Notes: generated by a model not told the origin, from the letters alone. Counted from the first letter of the stretch, positions 1 through 9,124 are shown. The stretch: 64,000 bases of DNA from Tardiphaga sp. 709 (GCF_032401055.1 NZ_CP135529.1:1736001-1800000), one strand, 5' to 3'. Made by a program: numbers and translations.

Positions 1-1083
1 CTCATAGAGTTTGGCGTCACGCAGCAGGCGGCCGGTGGGATAGTCGTTGATATAGCCATTGCCGCCGAGCAGCTGGATCGCGTCGAGCGCGCATTGTGTG
101 GCGCGCTCCGACGCGTAGAGGATGGCGCCGGCGGCATCCTCGCGGGTGGTCTCGCCGCGATCGCATGCTTTCGCCACCGCATAGACGTAAGCGCGCGCCG
201 AACTCAGCGCGACATACATGTCAGCGATCTTGCCCTGCACCAACTGGAAATTGCCGATCGGCTCGCCGAACTGTTTGCGCTCGTGCACATAAGGCTGCGC
301 GACGTCGAGACAGGCCTGCATGATGCCGAGCGGGCCTGCCGCGAGCACCGCGCGCTCGTAATCGAGGCCGGACATCAGGACATTGACGCCGCGACCGACC
401 TCGGCGAGCACGTTCTCCTCGGGCACCTCGCAATCCTCGAACACGAGTTCGCAGGTATCCGAGCCGCGCATACCCAGCTTGTCGAGCTTCTGCGCCGTCG
501 AAAAACCCTTCATCCCCTTTTCGATGATGAAGGCGGTGATACCGCGCGGTCCGGCAGCCGGATCGGTCTTGGCATAGACCACCAGCGTCTGCGCCACCGG
601 GCCGTTGGTGATCCACATCTTGTTGCCGTTGAGAACGTAGCGGTCGCCCTTCTTGTCGGCGCGGGTCTTCATCGACACCACGTCCGAACCCGAACCTGGC
701 TCGGACATCGCGAGGGATCCGACATGTTCACCCGAGATCAGCTTCGGCAGATATTTGCGCTTCTGCGCCTCGTTGCCATTGCGACGCAACTGATTGACGC
801 AAAGGTTCGAATGCGCGCCATAGGACAGCCCCACCGACGCCGAGGCGCGCGAAATCTCCTCTACCGCAATGACGTGTTCGAGATAGCCGAGCCCGGCGCC
901 GCCGAACTCTTCCTCCACCGTGATACCGTGCAGGCCTAGCGCGCCAATCTTGGGCCAGAGATCGAGCGGAAACTGGTTGGTCTTGTCGATGGCTTCGGCG
1001 CGCGGCGCGATCTCGTTCTGGGAGAAATCACGCACGGTCTCGCGAATCGCATCCGCGGTCTCGCCGAGATCAAAATTGAACAT
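1..1083 (-). CDS. ivd: Isovaleryl-CoA dehydrogenase, 3' end beyond the window
   Basis: Flavoprotein of leucine breakdown that oxidises isovaleryl-CoA to 3-methylcrotonyl-CoA, passing electrons to ETF. The 361 residues present begin [17 protein letters not shown] and run through the ACAD middle domain ([16 protein letters not shown]) to [20 protein letters not shown]; only about the last 25-30 residues are missing. The catalytic glutamate lies in the helix-G motif GLDYER (E243), the position used by isovaleryl-CoA dehydrogenases instead of the C-terminal YEGT site of most ACADs. The ATG ends at 1081 on this strand and has no in-frame competitor with a better context. The gene is divergent from the P450 operon across about 210 bp. 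Other liu genes are presumably to the left. Family assignment is strong; leucine specificity is inferred from the motif. Confidence 0.86.
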   Translation of the reverse strand, partial: MFNFDLGETADAIRETVRDFSQNEIAPRAEAIDKTNQFPLDLWPKIGALGLHGITVEEEFGGAGLGYLEHVIAVEEISRASASVGLSYGAHSNLCVNQLRRNGNEAQKRKYLPKLISGEHVGSLAMSEPGSGSDVVSMKTRADKKGDRYVLNGNKMWITNGPVAQTLVVYAKTDPAAGPRGITAFIIEKGMKGFSTAQKLDKLGMRGSDTCELVFEDCEVPEENVLAEVGRGVNVLMSGLDYERAVLAAGPLGIMQACLDVAQPYVHERKQFGEPIGNFQLVQGKIADMYVALSSARAYVYAVAKACDRGETTREDAAGAILYASERATQCALDAIQLLGGNGYINDYPTGRLLRDAKLYE

Positions 1084-1292
1084 CCGTTGAGCGTTCGAAA
1101 TCACAGGGTCGCCTCCGGTCAGAACGGCGCGCAAGCGCACCGGTTTTGTTGATTGAAATCACCATGTCACGGGCCGAACGGGCTGAGAAGAGGCATAAAG
1201 TGGTCCTTGCTCTTGGCCCCGCAACGGGTTGTAATTCATCCAAATAAGCCCTCCGGGACCAACCACGGAAGGCATGCCAGGGGAGAGAACCG

Positions 1293-2561
1293 ATGCTCGA
1301 TCGCGTCCAGGATTCCGACAGCAGCAAATCCGCCCAAGCCGCCGCTCACGCCCAGGCTTACGGAATGCCGCTCGATGAGTTCGATCCCGGCAATCCCGAG
1401 CTGTTCCGCACCGATACGTTCTGGCCCTATTTCGAACGGCTGCGCCACGAGGATCCCGTCCATTACTGCAAGGACAGCATGTTCGGACCGTATTGGTCGG
1501 TGACCAAATACAACGACATCATGCAGGTCGAGACCAATCACGCCACCTACTCCTCCGCCGCGGCATTCGGCGGCATCACCATCCGCGACGCCGGTGTGCA
1601 GTTTCGCCGGCCGATGTTCATTGCCACAGATCCGCCGCATCACAGCGCCCAGCGCAAGACGGTGGCGCCGATGTTCGCGCCTCACCACATGGACGAACTC
1701 TCCAGCCTGATCCGCAGTCGCACTGCCGAGGTGCTGGACTCCCTGCCCCGCAACGAGACTTTCGACTGGGTCGATCGCGTCTCGATCGAACTCACGACGC
1801 AGATGCTGGCGACGCTGTTCGACTTCCCCTGGGAGGAGCGCCGCAAGCTTACCCACTGGTCGGATGTCGCCACAATGTTGCCGCCCACGCCGGAGGCCGA
1901 GCTGGAGCGGCAGAGAGAACTGCGCGAATGCGGCGAGTATTTCGGGCGACTGTTTCAGGAGCGACTCAATGCGCCGCCGAAGAGCGACCTGATATCGATG
2001 ATGGCGCATAGCGAGGCCACGCGGCATCTCGATCCGGAGAGTTTTCTCGGCAACATCATTCTGCTGATCGTCGGCGGCAACGACACCACGCGCAATTCGA
2101 TGTCCGGCGGCGTCTACGCACTCAATCAGTTCCCCGGCGAATATGACAAGCTGCGCGCCAATCCCGCGCTGATCGAGAGCATGGTGCCGGAGATCATCCG
2201 CTGGCAGACGCCGCTCGCACATATGCGGCGCACGGCGGTGCAGGACACCGAGCTCGGCGGCAAGCAGATCAGGAAGGGTGACAAGGTCGTGATGTGGTAC
2301 GTCTCGGGCAACCGCGATGACGAGGTCATCGAAAACCCCAACGAATTCATCATCGATCGCGTACGCCCGAACCGCCATCTGTCATTCGGCTTCGGCATCC
2401 ACCGCTGCGTCGGCCTCAGACTTGCCGAACTTCAATTGAAGATTGTGTGGGAAGAGATCATCAAGCGCTTCGACAGGATCGAAGTCGTCGGCGAGCCGCG
2501 CCGCGTCTTTTCGAGCTTCGTGAAGGGTTATGAAACACTGCCTGTGCGGATCGCTGGCTGA
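1293..2561 (+). CDS. Cytochrome P450, CYP153 family (first of a tandem pair)
   Basis: Soluble bacterial P450 of 422 residues. It shows the I-helix oxygen-activation motif GGNDTTRN, the K-helix ExxR in PEIIRW, and the haem loop [10 protein letters not shown] with the thiolate cysteine at C372. Signature stretches such as [40 protein letters not shown] and [12 protein letters not shown] are those I associate with CYP153 alkane/fatty-acid omega-hydroxylases. Members of that family insert oxygen at terminal C-H bonds of alkanes, fatty acids or terpenoids. They need a 2Fe-2S ferredoxin and an FAD ferredoxin reductase, neither of which is encoded nearby. ATG start after GGGGAGAG at short spacing. 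A paralogue follows 48 bp downstream, roughly two-thirds identical by eye. The substrate is unknown. Confidence 0.9.
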   Translation: MLDRVQDSDSSKSAQAAAHAQAYGMPLDEFDPGNPELFRTDTFWPYFERLRHEDPVHYCKDSMFGPYWSVTKYNDIMQVETNHATYSSAAAFGGITIRDAGVQFRRPMFIATDPPHHSAQRKTVAPMFAPHHMDELSSLIRSRTAEVLDSLPRNETFDWVDRVSIELTTQMLATLFDFPWEERRKLTHWSDVATMLPPTPEAELERQRELRECGEYFGRLFQERLNAPPKSDLISMMAHSEATRHLDPESFLGNIILLIVGGNDTTRNSMSGGVYALNQFPGEYDKLRANPALIESMVPEIIRWQTPLAHMRRTAVQDTELGGKQIRKGDKVVMWYVSGNRDDEVIENPNEFIIDRVRPNRHLSFGFGIHRCVGLRLAELQLKIVWEEIIKRFDRIEVVGEPRRVFSSFVKGYETLPVRIAG

Positions 2562-2609
2562 ACCAGCGACCGCAACGGCTCAGGATCGATTTTTTGGAGA
2601 GCAGACGTC

Positions 2610-3881
2610 ATGAATATCCAAGCCAGGATCAATCCTGACAAAGCCGAGATCCAGCGCGTCGCGCGCGAGATCGCCTATTCGACGCCGCTGAAGGACTTCC
2701 ATCCCGGCGCGCCGAAATTGTTCGCGACCGATACGCTGTGGCCGTTCTTCGAACGACTGCGCAAGGAAGAACCGGTGCACTACTGCACCAATGCACCGAT
2801 CGAGCCCTATTGGTCGGTGACCAAGTACAACGACATCATGAAGGTCGACACCAATCACGGCATCTTCTCGTCCGACGTGAAGCATGGCGGCATCGCGATC
2901 CGCGACGTGCCGGAAGGCTATGACTGGCCGAGCTTCATCGCCATGGATGAGCCGAAGCACAGCGCACAGCGCAAGACCGTGACGCCGATGTTCACACCAG
3001 CGCATCTCGACGAGATGGCAGTGCTGATCCGTGGTCGCGTCTGCAAGGTGCTCGACGGATTGCCGCGCGGCGAGACCTTCGACTGGGTTGAACGCGTCTC
3101 GGTCGAACTCACCACACAGATGCTGGCGACCCTGTTCGACTTCCCGTGGGAGGAGCGCCGCAAGCTGACGCGCTGGTCGGACGTGTCCACCGCGCTGCCA
3201 AAAAGTGGAATCGTGTCGTCGGAAGAGGAACGCCGCCGCGAGATGGATGAATGCGCCGCCTATTTCCAGAAACTCTGGAACGAACGCGTGAATTCCGACC
3301 CGCGGAATGACCTGATTTCCATGATGGCGCATAGCGACGCGACGCGCTTTATGGATCCCGACACACTGATGGGCAATATCATCCTGTTGATCGTCGGCGG
3401 TAACGACACCACCCGCAACACCATGACCGGATCGGTGCTGGCGCTGAACGAGAACCCCGACCAGTATCAGAAGTTGCGCGACAATCCGTCGCTCATCGAG
3501 ACCATGGTCCCCGAAGTGATCCGCTGGCAGACGCCGCTGGCGCATATGCGCCGTACCGCCATGCAGGATACAGAACTCGGCGGCAAGACTATCAAAAAGG
3601 GCGACCGGGTGGTGATGTGGTACGTCTCGGGCAACCGCGACGAGGAGGTGATCGAGCGCCCCAACGAGTTCATCATCGACCGCGCGCGGCCGAAGATTCA
3701 CCTGTCATTCGGTTTTGGCATACACCGTTGCGTGGGCATGCGCCTGGCGGAGTTGCAATTGAGGATCGTTTGGGAGGAGATACTGAAACGGTTCGAGAAC
3801 ATCGAAGTTGTGGGGGAACCCAAGCGCGTGTATTCGAGCTTCGTTAAAGGCTACGAGACCCTCCCGGTTAAAATTACGTAA
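2610..3881 (+). CDS. Cytochrome P450, CYP153 family (second of a tandem pair)
   Basis: Second P450, 423 residues, with [14 protein letters not shown] and [10 protein letters not shown] (thiolate C374). It shares long blocks with its upstream neighbour ([50 protein letters not shown]), consistent with tandem duplication. The pair differs most around residues 45-110 and 195-225, which in P450s border the B-C loop and F-G region that shape the substrate pocket, so the two may have different substrate ranges. ATG start after TTTTTGGAGAGCAGACGTC, a usable ribosome site. Followed after 67 bp by an acyl-CoA dehydrogenase, as expected if the hydroxylated product is carried on to a CoA thioester. Confidence 0.9.
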   Translation: MNIQARINPDKAEIQRVAREIAYSTPLKDFHPGAPKLFATDTLWPFFERLRKEEPVHYCTNAPIEPYWSVTKYNDIMKVDTNHGIFSSDVKHGGIAIRDVPEGYDWPSFIAMDEPKHSAQRKTVTPMFTPAHLDEMAVLIRGRVCKVLDGLPRGETFDWVERVSVELTTQMLATLFDFPWEERRKLTRWSDVSTALPKSGIVSSEEERRREMDECAAYFQKLWNERVNSDPRNDLISMMAHSDATRFMDPDTLMGNIILLIVGGNDTTRNTMTGSVLALNENPDQYQKLRDNPSLIETMVPEVIRWQTPLAHMRRTAMQDTELGGKTIKKGDRVVMWYVSGNRDEEVIERPNEFIIDRARPKIHLSFGFGIHRCVGMRLAELQLRIVWEEILKRFENIEVVGEPKRVYSSFVKGYETLPVKIT

Positions 3882-3898
3882 GACCGGAGGATTTCGTA

Positions 3899-3952
3899 AT
3901 GCCGGTCAGGATTCATAATTTTCCCCTCAAGAAGAGAAGCTCAATTCCTTGA
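3899..3952 (+). CDS. Possible 17-codon leader ORF coupled to the acyl-CoA dehydrogenase
   Basis: GGAGG at 3886-3890 lies eight bases before ATG 3899. That ATG opens a 17-residue frame (MPVRIHNFPLKKRSSIP) whose TGA overlaps the TTG start of the next gene as TTGA (3949-3952). The arrangement would allow termination-reinitiation. Alternatively the strong ribosome site marks the ancestral start of the dehydrogenase and a small indel has separated it from the present frame. No homologue is recognised. Confidence 0.35.
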   Translation: MPVRIHNFPLKKRSSIP

Positions 3953-5124
3953 CGAAACACCATCCCGCGGAACAGGACGAATTCCACGATATCCGCGATG
4001 CCGTTGCCAAACTGTGCGCACAGTTCCCCGGTGAATACTGGCGCAAGCTCGACCGCGAGATGGCCTATCCGAAGGCTTTCGTCGATGCACTGACGGAAGC
4101 CGGCTACCTGTCGGTGCTGATCCCCGAGGAATATGGCGGCTCCGGCCTCAAGCTGTCCGCTGCAGCGGCGATCCTCGAAGAGATCCAGCGCGCCGGTTGC
4201 AATGGCGGCGGTTGCCACGCGCAGATGTATACGATGGGCACGGTGCTGCGTCATGGCAATGACGAGCAGAAGGCCAAGTGGCTGCCGAAGATCGCCAGTG
4301 GCGAAGTTCGCCTGCAGGCCTTCGGCGTCACCGAGCCGACCTCGGGCACCGACACATCGTCGCTGAAGACGGTGGCGAAGAAGGACGACAACGGCGACTA
4401 CATCGTCAACGGGCAGAAGATCTGGACCAGCCGCGCCGAATATTCCGACCTCATGGTGCTGCTCGCGCGCACCACGCCGAAGGAGCAGGCAGCGAAGCGC
4501 ACCGACGGTCTGTCGGTGTTTCTGGTGGACATGAAGGAGGCCAAAAAGAACGGCCTCGAGATCCGTCCGATCCGCACCATGATGAATCATGCCACCACCG
4601 AAGTGTTCTTCACGGACATGAAGGTGCCGGCGGAAAACCTGATCGGCGAAGAGGGCAAGGGCTTCCGCTACATTCTCTCGGGCATGAATGCCGAGCGCAT
4701 CCTGATCGCCAGCGAATGCGTCGGCGATGCCAAGTGGTTCATCGCCAAGGCGAGCGCTTACGCCAAGGAGCGTCAGGTGTTCGGCCGACCCATCGGCCAG
4801 AACCAGGGCATCCAGTTCCCGATCGCCAAGGCCTATGCGAATATGCGCGCGGCCGAGCTGATGGTGAAGGAAGCGCTGCGCAAATACGAAGCCGGCATGG
4901 AATGCGGCGCCGAGGCCAACATGGCCAAGATGCTCGCGGCCGATGCGTCCTTCGAGGCGGCCAATGCCTGTATCCAGACCCATGGCGGTTTCGGTTTCGC
5001 CGAGGAATACGACGTCGAGCGCAAATTCCGCGAGACGCGTCTGTATCAGGTGGCGCCGATCTCGACGAACCTGATCCTGTCCTTCGTGGCCGAGCATGTG
5101 CTCGGCATGCCGCGCTCGTATTGA
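3949..5124 (+). CDS. Acyl-CoA dehydrogenase family protein
   Basis: FAD-dependent acyl-CoA dehydrogenase of 391 residues, full length for the family. Visible landmarks are FGVTEPTSGTDTSSL (FAD/substrate loop), NGQKIWTSRAEYS, RQVFGRPIGQNQGIQF and THGGFGFAEEYDVERKFRE. The usual C-terminal catalytic glutamate (YEGT) is replaced: the aligned segment reads YQVAPIST with proline at 370. A glutamate is present in GMNAER (E249), matching the alternative helix-G base of isovaleryl- and long-chain-type enzymes. The start is TTG, the first possible start after an in-frame TAA at 3916, with only a weak upstream GAGAAG. It sits between the P450 pair and a CaiB CoA-transferase 9 bp downstream, so it probably oxidises the acyl-CoA made by that operon. 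Substrate unknown. Confidence 0.88.
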   Translation: MTKHHPAEQDEFHDIRDAVAKLCAQFPGEYWRKLDREMAYPKAFVDALTEAGYLSVLIPEEYGGSGLKLSAAAAILEEIQRAGCNGGGCHAQMYTMGTVLRHGNDEQKAKWLPKIASGEVRLQAFGVTEPTSGTDTSSLKTVAKKDDNGDYIVNGQKIWTSRAEYSDLMVLLARTTPKEQAAKRTDGLSVFLVDMKEAKKNGLEIRPIRTMMNHATTEVFFTDMKVPAENLIGEEGKGFRYILSGMNAERILIASECVGDAKWFIAKASAYAKERQVFGRPIGQNQGIQFPIAKAYANMRAAELMVKEALRKYEAGMECGAEANMAKMLAADASFEAANACIQTHGGFGFAEEYDVERKFRETRLYQVAPISTNLILSFVAEHVLGMPRSY

Positions 5125-5133
5125 GATAGACAC

Positions 5134-6228
5134 ATGCTGCCGCTCAAGGGACTGACCGTCATCGCTGTTGAACAGGCGGTGGCTGCACCATTCTGCAGTT
5201 CGCGTCTCGCGGATGCCGGCGCGCATGTGATCAAGATCGAGCGTCCGGAAGGCGATTTTGCCCGCGGCTACGATGCCGCGGCCAAGGGCCAGAGCAGCTA
5301 TTTCGTCTGGCTCAACCGCGGCAAGGATTCCGTGGTGGTCGATCTTGCGACGCCCGAGGGCCGCAAGGCGATGGAAGAGCTGATCGCCAATGCCGACGTG
5401 CTGCTGCAGAACCTCAAGCCGGGCTCGATGGACAAGCTCGGCTTCACGCGCGAGCGGCTGCGCAAGGATTATCCGCGGCTGATCTGCTGCACCATCACCG
5501 GCTATGGCGACACCGGCCCCTACGCCCATCGCAAGGCCTATGACCTGCTGATCCAGGCCGAGAGCGGATTGGCGTCGATTACCGGCGGCCCCGAAGGCCC
5601 GTCGCGCGTCGGCGTTTCCATCGTCGATGTCGCCACCGGCGCTGCCGCGCATGCGGCGATCCTGGAAGCGCTGATCGGCCGCTCGGTGTCGGGCGAAGGC
5701 GCCGATATCCGCATCTCGATGTTCGACGTGATGGCCGACTGGCTCACCGTGCCGCTGCTCAATGCCGAGGCCGGCAACGAGCCGAAGCGCATGGGCCTCG
5801 CGCATCCCTCCATCGCGCCTTACGGCGTGTTTCGCTCCAGGGATGGCAAGGACATCCTGATCTCGATCCAGAGCGAGCGCGAATGGAAGATCCTCTGCGC
5901 CAAGGTGCTCGGCGATGCTGCGCTGGCCAGTGATCCACGCCTGGTCAACGGCGTCGAGCGCGTGCGCAACCGCGCCTTCACCGACCAGACCGTCAGCGAC
6001 ATCTTCGGATCGCTCAGCCGCGACGAACTCCTGAAGCGCCTGACCGCCGCCGATATCGCCTTTGCCGAAGTGAACACGATGGCGGACCTCACCACCCATC
6101 CGCATCTGCGCCGCATCACCGTCAACACGCCGAATGGCGAAGTTTCGTATCCGGCGCCGGCGGCGATCTGGGTCGATGCGCCGCGCAGTTACGGCGCCGT
6201 GCCCGGCATCGGCGAAGTGCAGAAGTAA
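5134..6228 (+). CDS. CaiB/BaiF (family III) CoA-transferase
   Basis: 364-residue family III CoA-transferase, which moves CoA between carboxylic acids through a covalent aspartyl-CoA. The N-terminal motif LKGLTVIAVEQAVAAPFCSSRLADAGAHVIKIE and GKDSVVVDLATPEGR are typical. The probable catalytic aspartate is in KAYDLLIQAESG. ATG start; the gap from the upstream dehydrogenase is only 9 bp, so the two are co-transcribed. Paired with the hydratase downstream it recalls the mesaconyl-CoA transferase/hydratase pair (Mct/Meh) of the 3-hydroxypropionate cycle, but the substrate here is not shown by sequence. Confidence 0.9.
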   Translation: MLPLKGLTVIAVEQAVAAPFCSSRLADAGAHVIKIERPEGDFARGYDAAAKGQSSYFVWLNRGKDSVVVDLATPEGRKAMEELIANADVLLQNLKPGSMDKLGFTRERLRKDYPRLICCTITGYGDTGPYAHRKAYDLLIQAESGLASITGGPEGPSRVGVSIVDVATGAAAHAAILEALIGRSVSGEGADIRISMFDVMADWLTVPLLNAEAGNEPKRMGLAHPSIAPYGVFRSRDGKDILISIQSEREWKILCAKVLGDAALASDPRLVNGVERVRNRAFTDQTVSDIFGSLSRDELLKRLTAADIAFAEVNTMADLTTHPHLRRITVNTPNGEVSYPAPAAIWVDAPRSYGAVPGIGEVQK

Positions 6229-6253
6229 ACTTCAAGATCACACGGAGGTCGTC

Positions 6254-7105
6254 ATGACCGACACACTCGACATCGATCATCTCAAGCAGTGGATCGGTCG
6301 CACCGACGAGGCCTCCGACGTCGTGACTGCGCAGCTCGTGAAGGGCCTGCGCGCGACGCTGTTTCTGGACATCGGCACGCCGAAGCAAGGCGATGCCGCG
6401 CCGTTCACCACGCAGTGGTGCCTGGCGCAGCCGGTCGCTGCGATGGACAAGCTCGGACCGGACGGCCATCCCGCGCGCGGCGGCTTCCTGCCGCCGGTAC
6501 CGCTGCCGCGCCGCATGTGGGCGGGCGGCGAAGTGCAGTTCATCGAGCCTTTGCTTGTCGGCGACGAAGTCACGCGGTCCTCGAAGATCCTCGACGTCAA
6601 TCTCAAGACCGGCTCCACCGGCGCGCTGTGCTTCGTCAATGTCGAGCACCTGATCACCACCAAGCGCGGCCTCGCCATCCGTGAGCGGCAGGACATCGTC
6701 TATCGGGACATGCCGACCAGCATGGCGCCGCCGGCGCCCGCGCCGAAGGACGTGCCTGCGGCCAAGCATCAGGAAACGCATTACGCCGATCCCGTGCTGC
6801 TGTTTCGCTACAGTGCACTGACCTTCAACGGCCACCGCATCCATTACGACCGCGATTATGTCACCAAGGTCGAGTTCTATCCGGGCCTGGTGTTCCACGG
6901 CCCGCTGCAGGCTGCGTTGCTGGTCGAATTCGCCGCCAAGCTCAAGGGTGGCAAGGCACCGGCCAAGTTCAGCTATCGCGGCATGTCACCGCTGTTCGAC
7001 GGCGCGGATTTTTCGGTGAATGCCAACGAGACGGCGGATGGTTTCGAGGTCTGGACCGCCAACGACCAGGGCGCGCCGACCATGAAGGCGACGGCGAGCT
7101 GGTAA
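6254..7105 (+). CDS. MaoC/FAS1-like hotdog hydratase (mesaconyl- or itaconyl-CoA hydratase-like)
   Basis: 283-residue double-hotdog protein. The N-terminal half (WCLAQPVAAMDKLGPDGHPARGGFLPPVPLPRRMWAGG) matches the FAS1-like dehydratase N domain. The C-terminal half contains LLFRYSALTFNGHRIHYDRDY, the MaoC hydratase motif with the conserved Asn-His-x-x-His pattern, and YPGLVFHGPLQAALL. The nearest relatives I know are the HTD2-like and mesaconyl-C4-CoA/itaconyl-CoA hydratases. ATG preceded by ACGGAGG at good spacing. It lies 25 bp after the CoA-transferase and likely hydrates the enoyl-CoA product of the operon. The exact substrate is an inference. Confidence 0.82.
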   Translation: MTDTLDIDHLKQWIGRTDEASDVVTAQLVKGLRATLFLDIGTPKQGDAAPFTTQWCLAQPVAAMDKLGPDGHPARGGFLPPVPLPRRMWAGGEVQFIEPLLVGDEVTRSSKILDVNLKTGSTGALCFVNVEHLITTKRGLAIRERQDIVYRDMPTSMAPPAPAPKDVPAAKHQETHYADPVLLFRYSALTFNGHRIHYDRDYVTKVEFYPGLVFHGPLQAALLVEFAAKLKGGKAPAKFSYRGMSPLFDGADFSVNANETADGFEVWTANDQGAPTMKATASW

Positions 7106-7128
7106 ACCACAACGACGCGCTGATCTTA

Positions 7129-7155
7129 CCTCTCCCCGCTCTGCGCGGGGAGAGG
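7129..7155. repeat. CTCTCCCC-type inverted repeat
   Basis: Perfect 11-bp arms (CCTCTCCCCGC and its complement) around a 5-base loop. No T-run follows, so it is not a classical intrinsic terminator. Related hairpins occur at 7288-7337, 26262-26304 and 28448-28471. Confidence 0.75.
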
Positions 7156-7287
7156 TTGCCGCGCCTTCGCGGCGGGTGAGGGGAAGCGCGCCATAAAGAC
7201 CCAGTGGCCTCACCTATCGGATCTCGACTTTTCGATCCGCAATCTCCCCAGCCTTTCGCGGGCGATGTGCCCCGCCCCTCACCCCAC

Positions 7288-7337
7288 CCCTCTCCCCGCC
7301 TAGCGAAGCTTCGCTTCGCGGGGATGCGGGGAGAGGG
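7288..7337. repeat. CTCTCCCC-type inverted repeat with nested palindrome
   Basis: Outer arms CCCTCTCCCCGC (7288-7299) and its complement (7326-7337) enclose a second palindrome, GCGAAGCTTCGC. Same family as the hairpin at 7129. Confidence 0.75.
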
Positions 7338-7467
7338 AGCGACGGCGCGCCTCCGCTCCGTCAGCGCGGTTTCACCCCACCTCCCGGATTGACTCCCGGC
7401 CCCCTCCTGCTGTTGATGAGTCAACAACACACGGCAGACCACTGCCCGATCCCGTGAGGAAACGACC

Positions 7468-9095
7468 TTGGCCCGCGACAGCAAGACAACCGCCGCCCGT
7501 ACTCCCGTGACCGTCAAGGATGCCACGCTGAACCTGCTGCGCGGCTTCGGCATCAAAAAAGTGTTCGGCAATCCCGGCTCGACGGAACTGCCGTTCCTGT
7601 CCGACTGGCCGGACGATATCGACTACGTGCTCGGCCTGCAGGAAGCCTCCGTGATCGGCATGGCCGACGGTTATGCGCAGGCGACGCGCAATGCCGCTTT
7701 CGTCAATCTGCATTCCGCGGCCGGCGTCGGCCATGCGCTCGGTAATATCTACACCGCGCATCGCAACCAGACGCCGATGGTCATCACCGCAGGCCAGCAG
7801 GCGCGCAGCATTCTGCCGCTGCAGGCGTTTCTCTATGCCGAACGCGCCTCGGAATTTCCGCGGCCCTATGTGAAATACAGCGTCGAGCCCGCACGCGCCG
7901 AGGACGTGCCCGCCGCGATCGCGCGCGCCTATTACGTGGCGATGCAGCCGCCCTGCGGACCGACCTTCGTATCAGTGCCGATCGACGACTGGACGCATCA
8001 GGCCCAACCTCTTGAGGCGCGTCATGTGAGCCGCGAGCTCGGGCCAGATCCGAAGGCGATGCAGGAACTGATCGCCGCACTCGGCAACAGCAGGAACCCT
8101 GCGCTGATCGTCGGCCCCGGCATCGACCGCGCGGAGGCCGTCGATCTGATGGTATCAGTCGCGGAGAAGACCAAAGCCGCCGTCTGGGTCAGCCCGTTCT
8201 CGGCACGCTGCAGTTTCCCGGAACGCCATCCGCAATTTTGCGGCTTCCTGCATGCCTCGCCGGCGCAACTCTCCGACGCATTGAAAGACTACGACCTCGT
8301 CGTCGTCATCGGCGCGCCGGTCTTCACCTTCCACGTCGAAGGCCATGCGGCGATCTTCGACGGCGATACCACGATCTTCCAGATCACGGATGATGTGGAC
8401 TCCGCCGCCGTCGCGCCGATCGGCACCAGCATCATCGCGACCATGAAGCCGGCGCTGACGCTGCTGCTCGATCTGCTACCAGACACACAACGAAACGTCG
8501 CCAAGGGCCGCATCCTGCCGCCGCCCCCGCGGGCGCTGACCCGATCCCGATAGATTATCTGCTGCACACGCTGTCGCGGGCCATGCCATCGGATGCGATG
8601 CTGGTGGAAGAAGCGCCCTCGCATCGCCCGGCGATGCAGAAGTATCTTCCGATGCGCGGCGCCAACAGTTTCTACACCATGACCTCAGGCGGTCTCGGCC
8701 ACTCGCTGCCGGCATCTGTCGGCATGGCGCTGGGCTATCCGGATCGTCGCACCGTCTGCCTGATCGGCGACGGCTCGGCGATGTATTCAATCCAGGCGCT
8801 GTGGACCGCCGCGCAGCGCAAATTGCCTTTGACTATAGTGGTTATCAACAATTCCGGTTACGGCGCGATGCGCTCGTTCAGCCAGGTGATGCAGGTGCGT
8901 AATGTTCCCGGGCTGGATCTGCCCGGTCTGGATTTCGTCAAACTGGCCGAAGGTATGGGCGCGCATGCCGTCCGCGTCGACAAATCATCGGAACTTGCGG
9001 GTGCTTTCGCGCAGTCTCTGCAACATCCGGGCGTCAGCCTTGTCGAAGTCATCGTCGACTCGGCCGTTCCCGTGCTTTATGGACAGAAGCACTGA
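7468..9095 (+). pseudogene. mdlC: Benzoylformate decarboxylase-like ThDP enzyme, interrupted by a frameshift
   Basis: Two frames together encode one benzoylformate decarboxylase-like protein of about 540 residues. The first (7468-8553) carries the cofactor and active-site residues known from the Pseudomonas enzyme: NPGSTELPF (S38), the thiamine-activating glutamate in LQEAS (E59), NLHSAAG (H82) and FTFHVEG (H289). It ends in unrelated PRALTRSR before TAG. The second continues with an in-frame stretch beginning AGADPIPIDYLLHTLSRAMPSD (about 8529 on) and carries the ThDP signature GDGSAMYS and NNSGYGAM. Loss of one base in the C/G-rich run near 8524-8534 explains the break. TTG start after GTGAGGAAACGACC. 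Either a pseudogene or a sequencing error; no canonical slippery site is present. The true substrate may be another 2-oxo acid. Confidence 0.82.
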
Positions 9096-9124
9096 TATGA
9101 CGGGATCATAACGGAAGCTCAGGC

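Larger units (their letters stand above)
7106..7467. other. Gene-free gap holding two hairpin repeats
   Basis: About 360 bp without a credible coding frame. It contains two hairpins of the CTCTCCCC type (7129-7155 and 7288-7337), and just before the next gene GAGG at 7456-7459 serves a TTG start. The hairpins may separate transcription of the P450/CoA genes from the decarboxylase gene. Confidence 0.6.

Noticed and set aside
3913-6105. 730-residue minus-strand open frame opposite the acyl-CoA dehydrogenase and CoA-transferase genes
   Set aside because: It has no family features and is a shadow of GC-rich codon bias; the plus strand carries recognised proteins over its whole length.
8520-8560. 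Programmed frameshifting to join the two decarboxylase frames
   Set aside because: The site lacks a canonical slippery heptamer and downstream signals; a one-base deletion or sequencing error is simpler.
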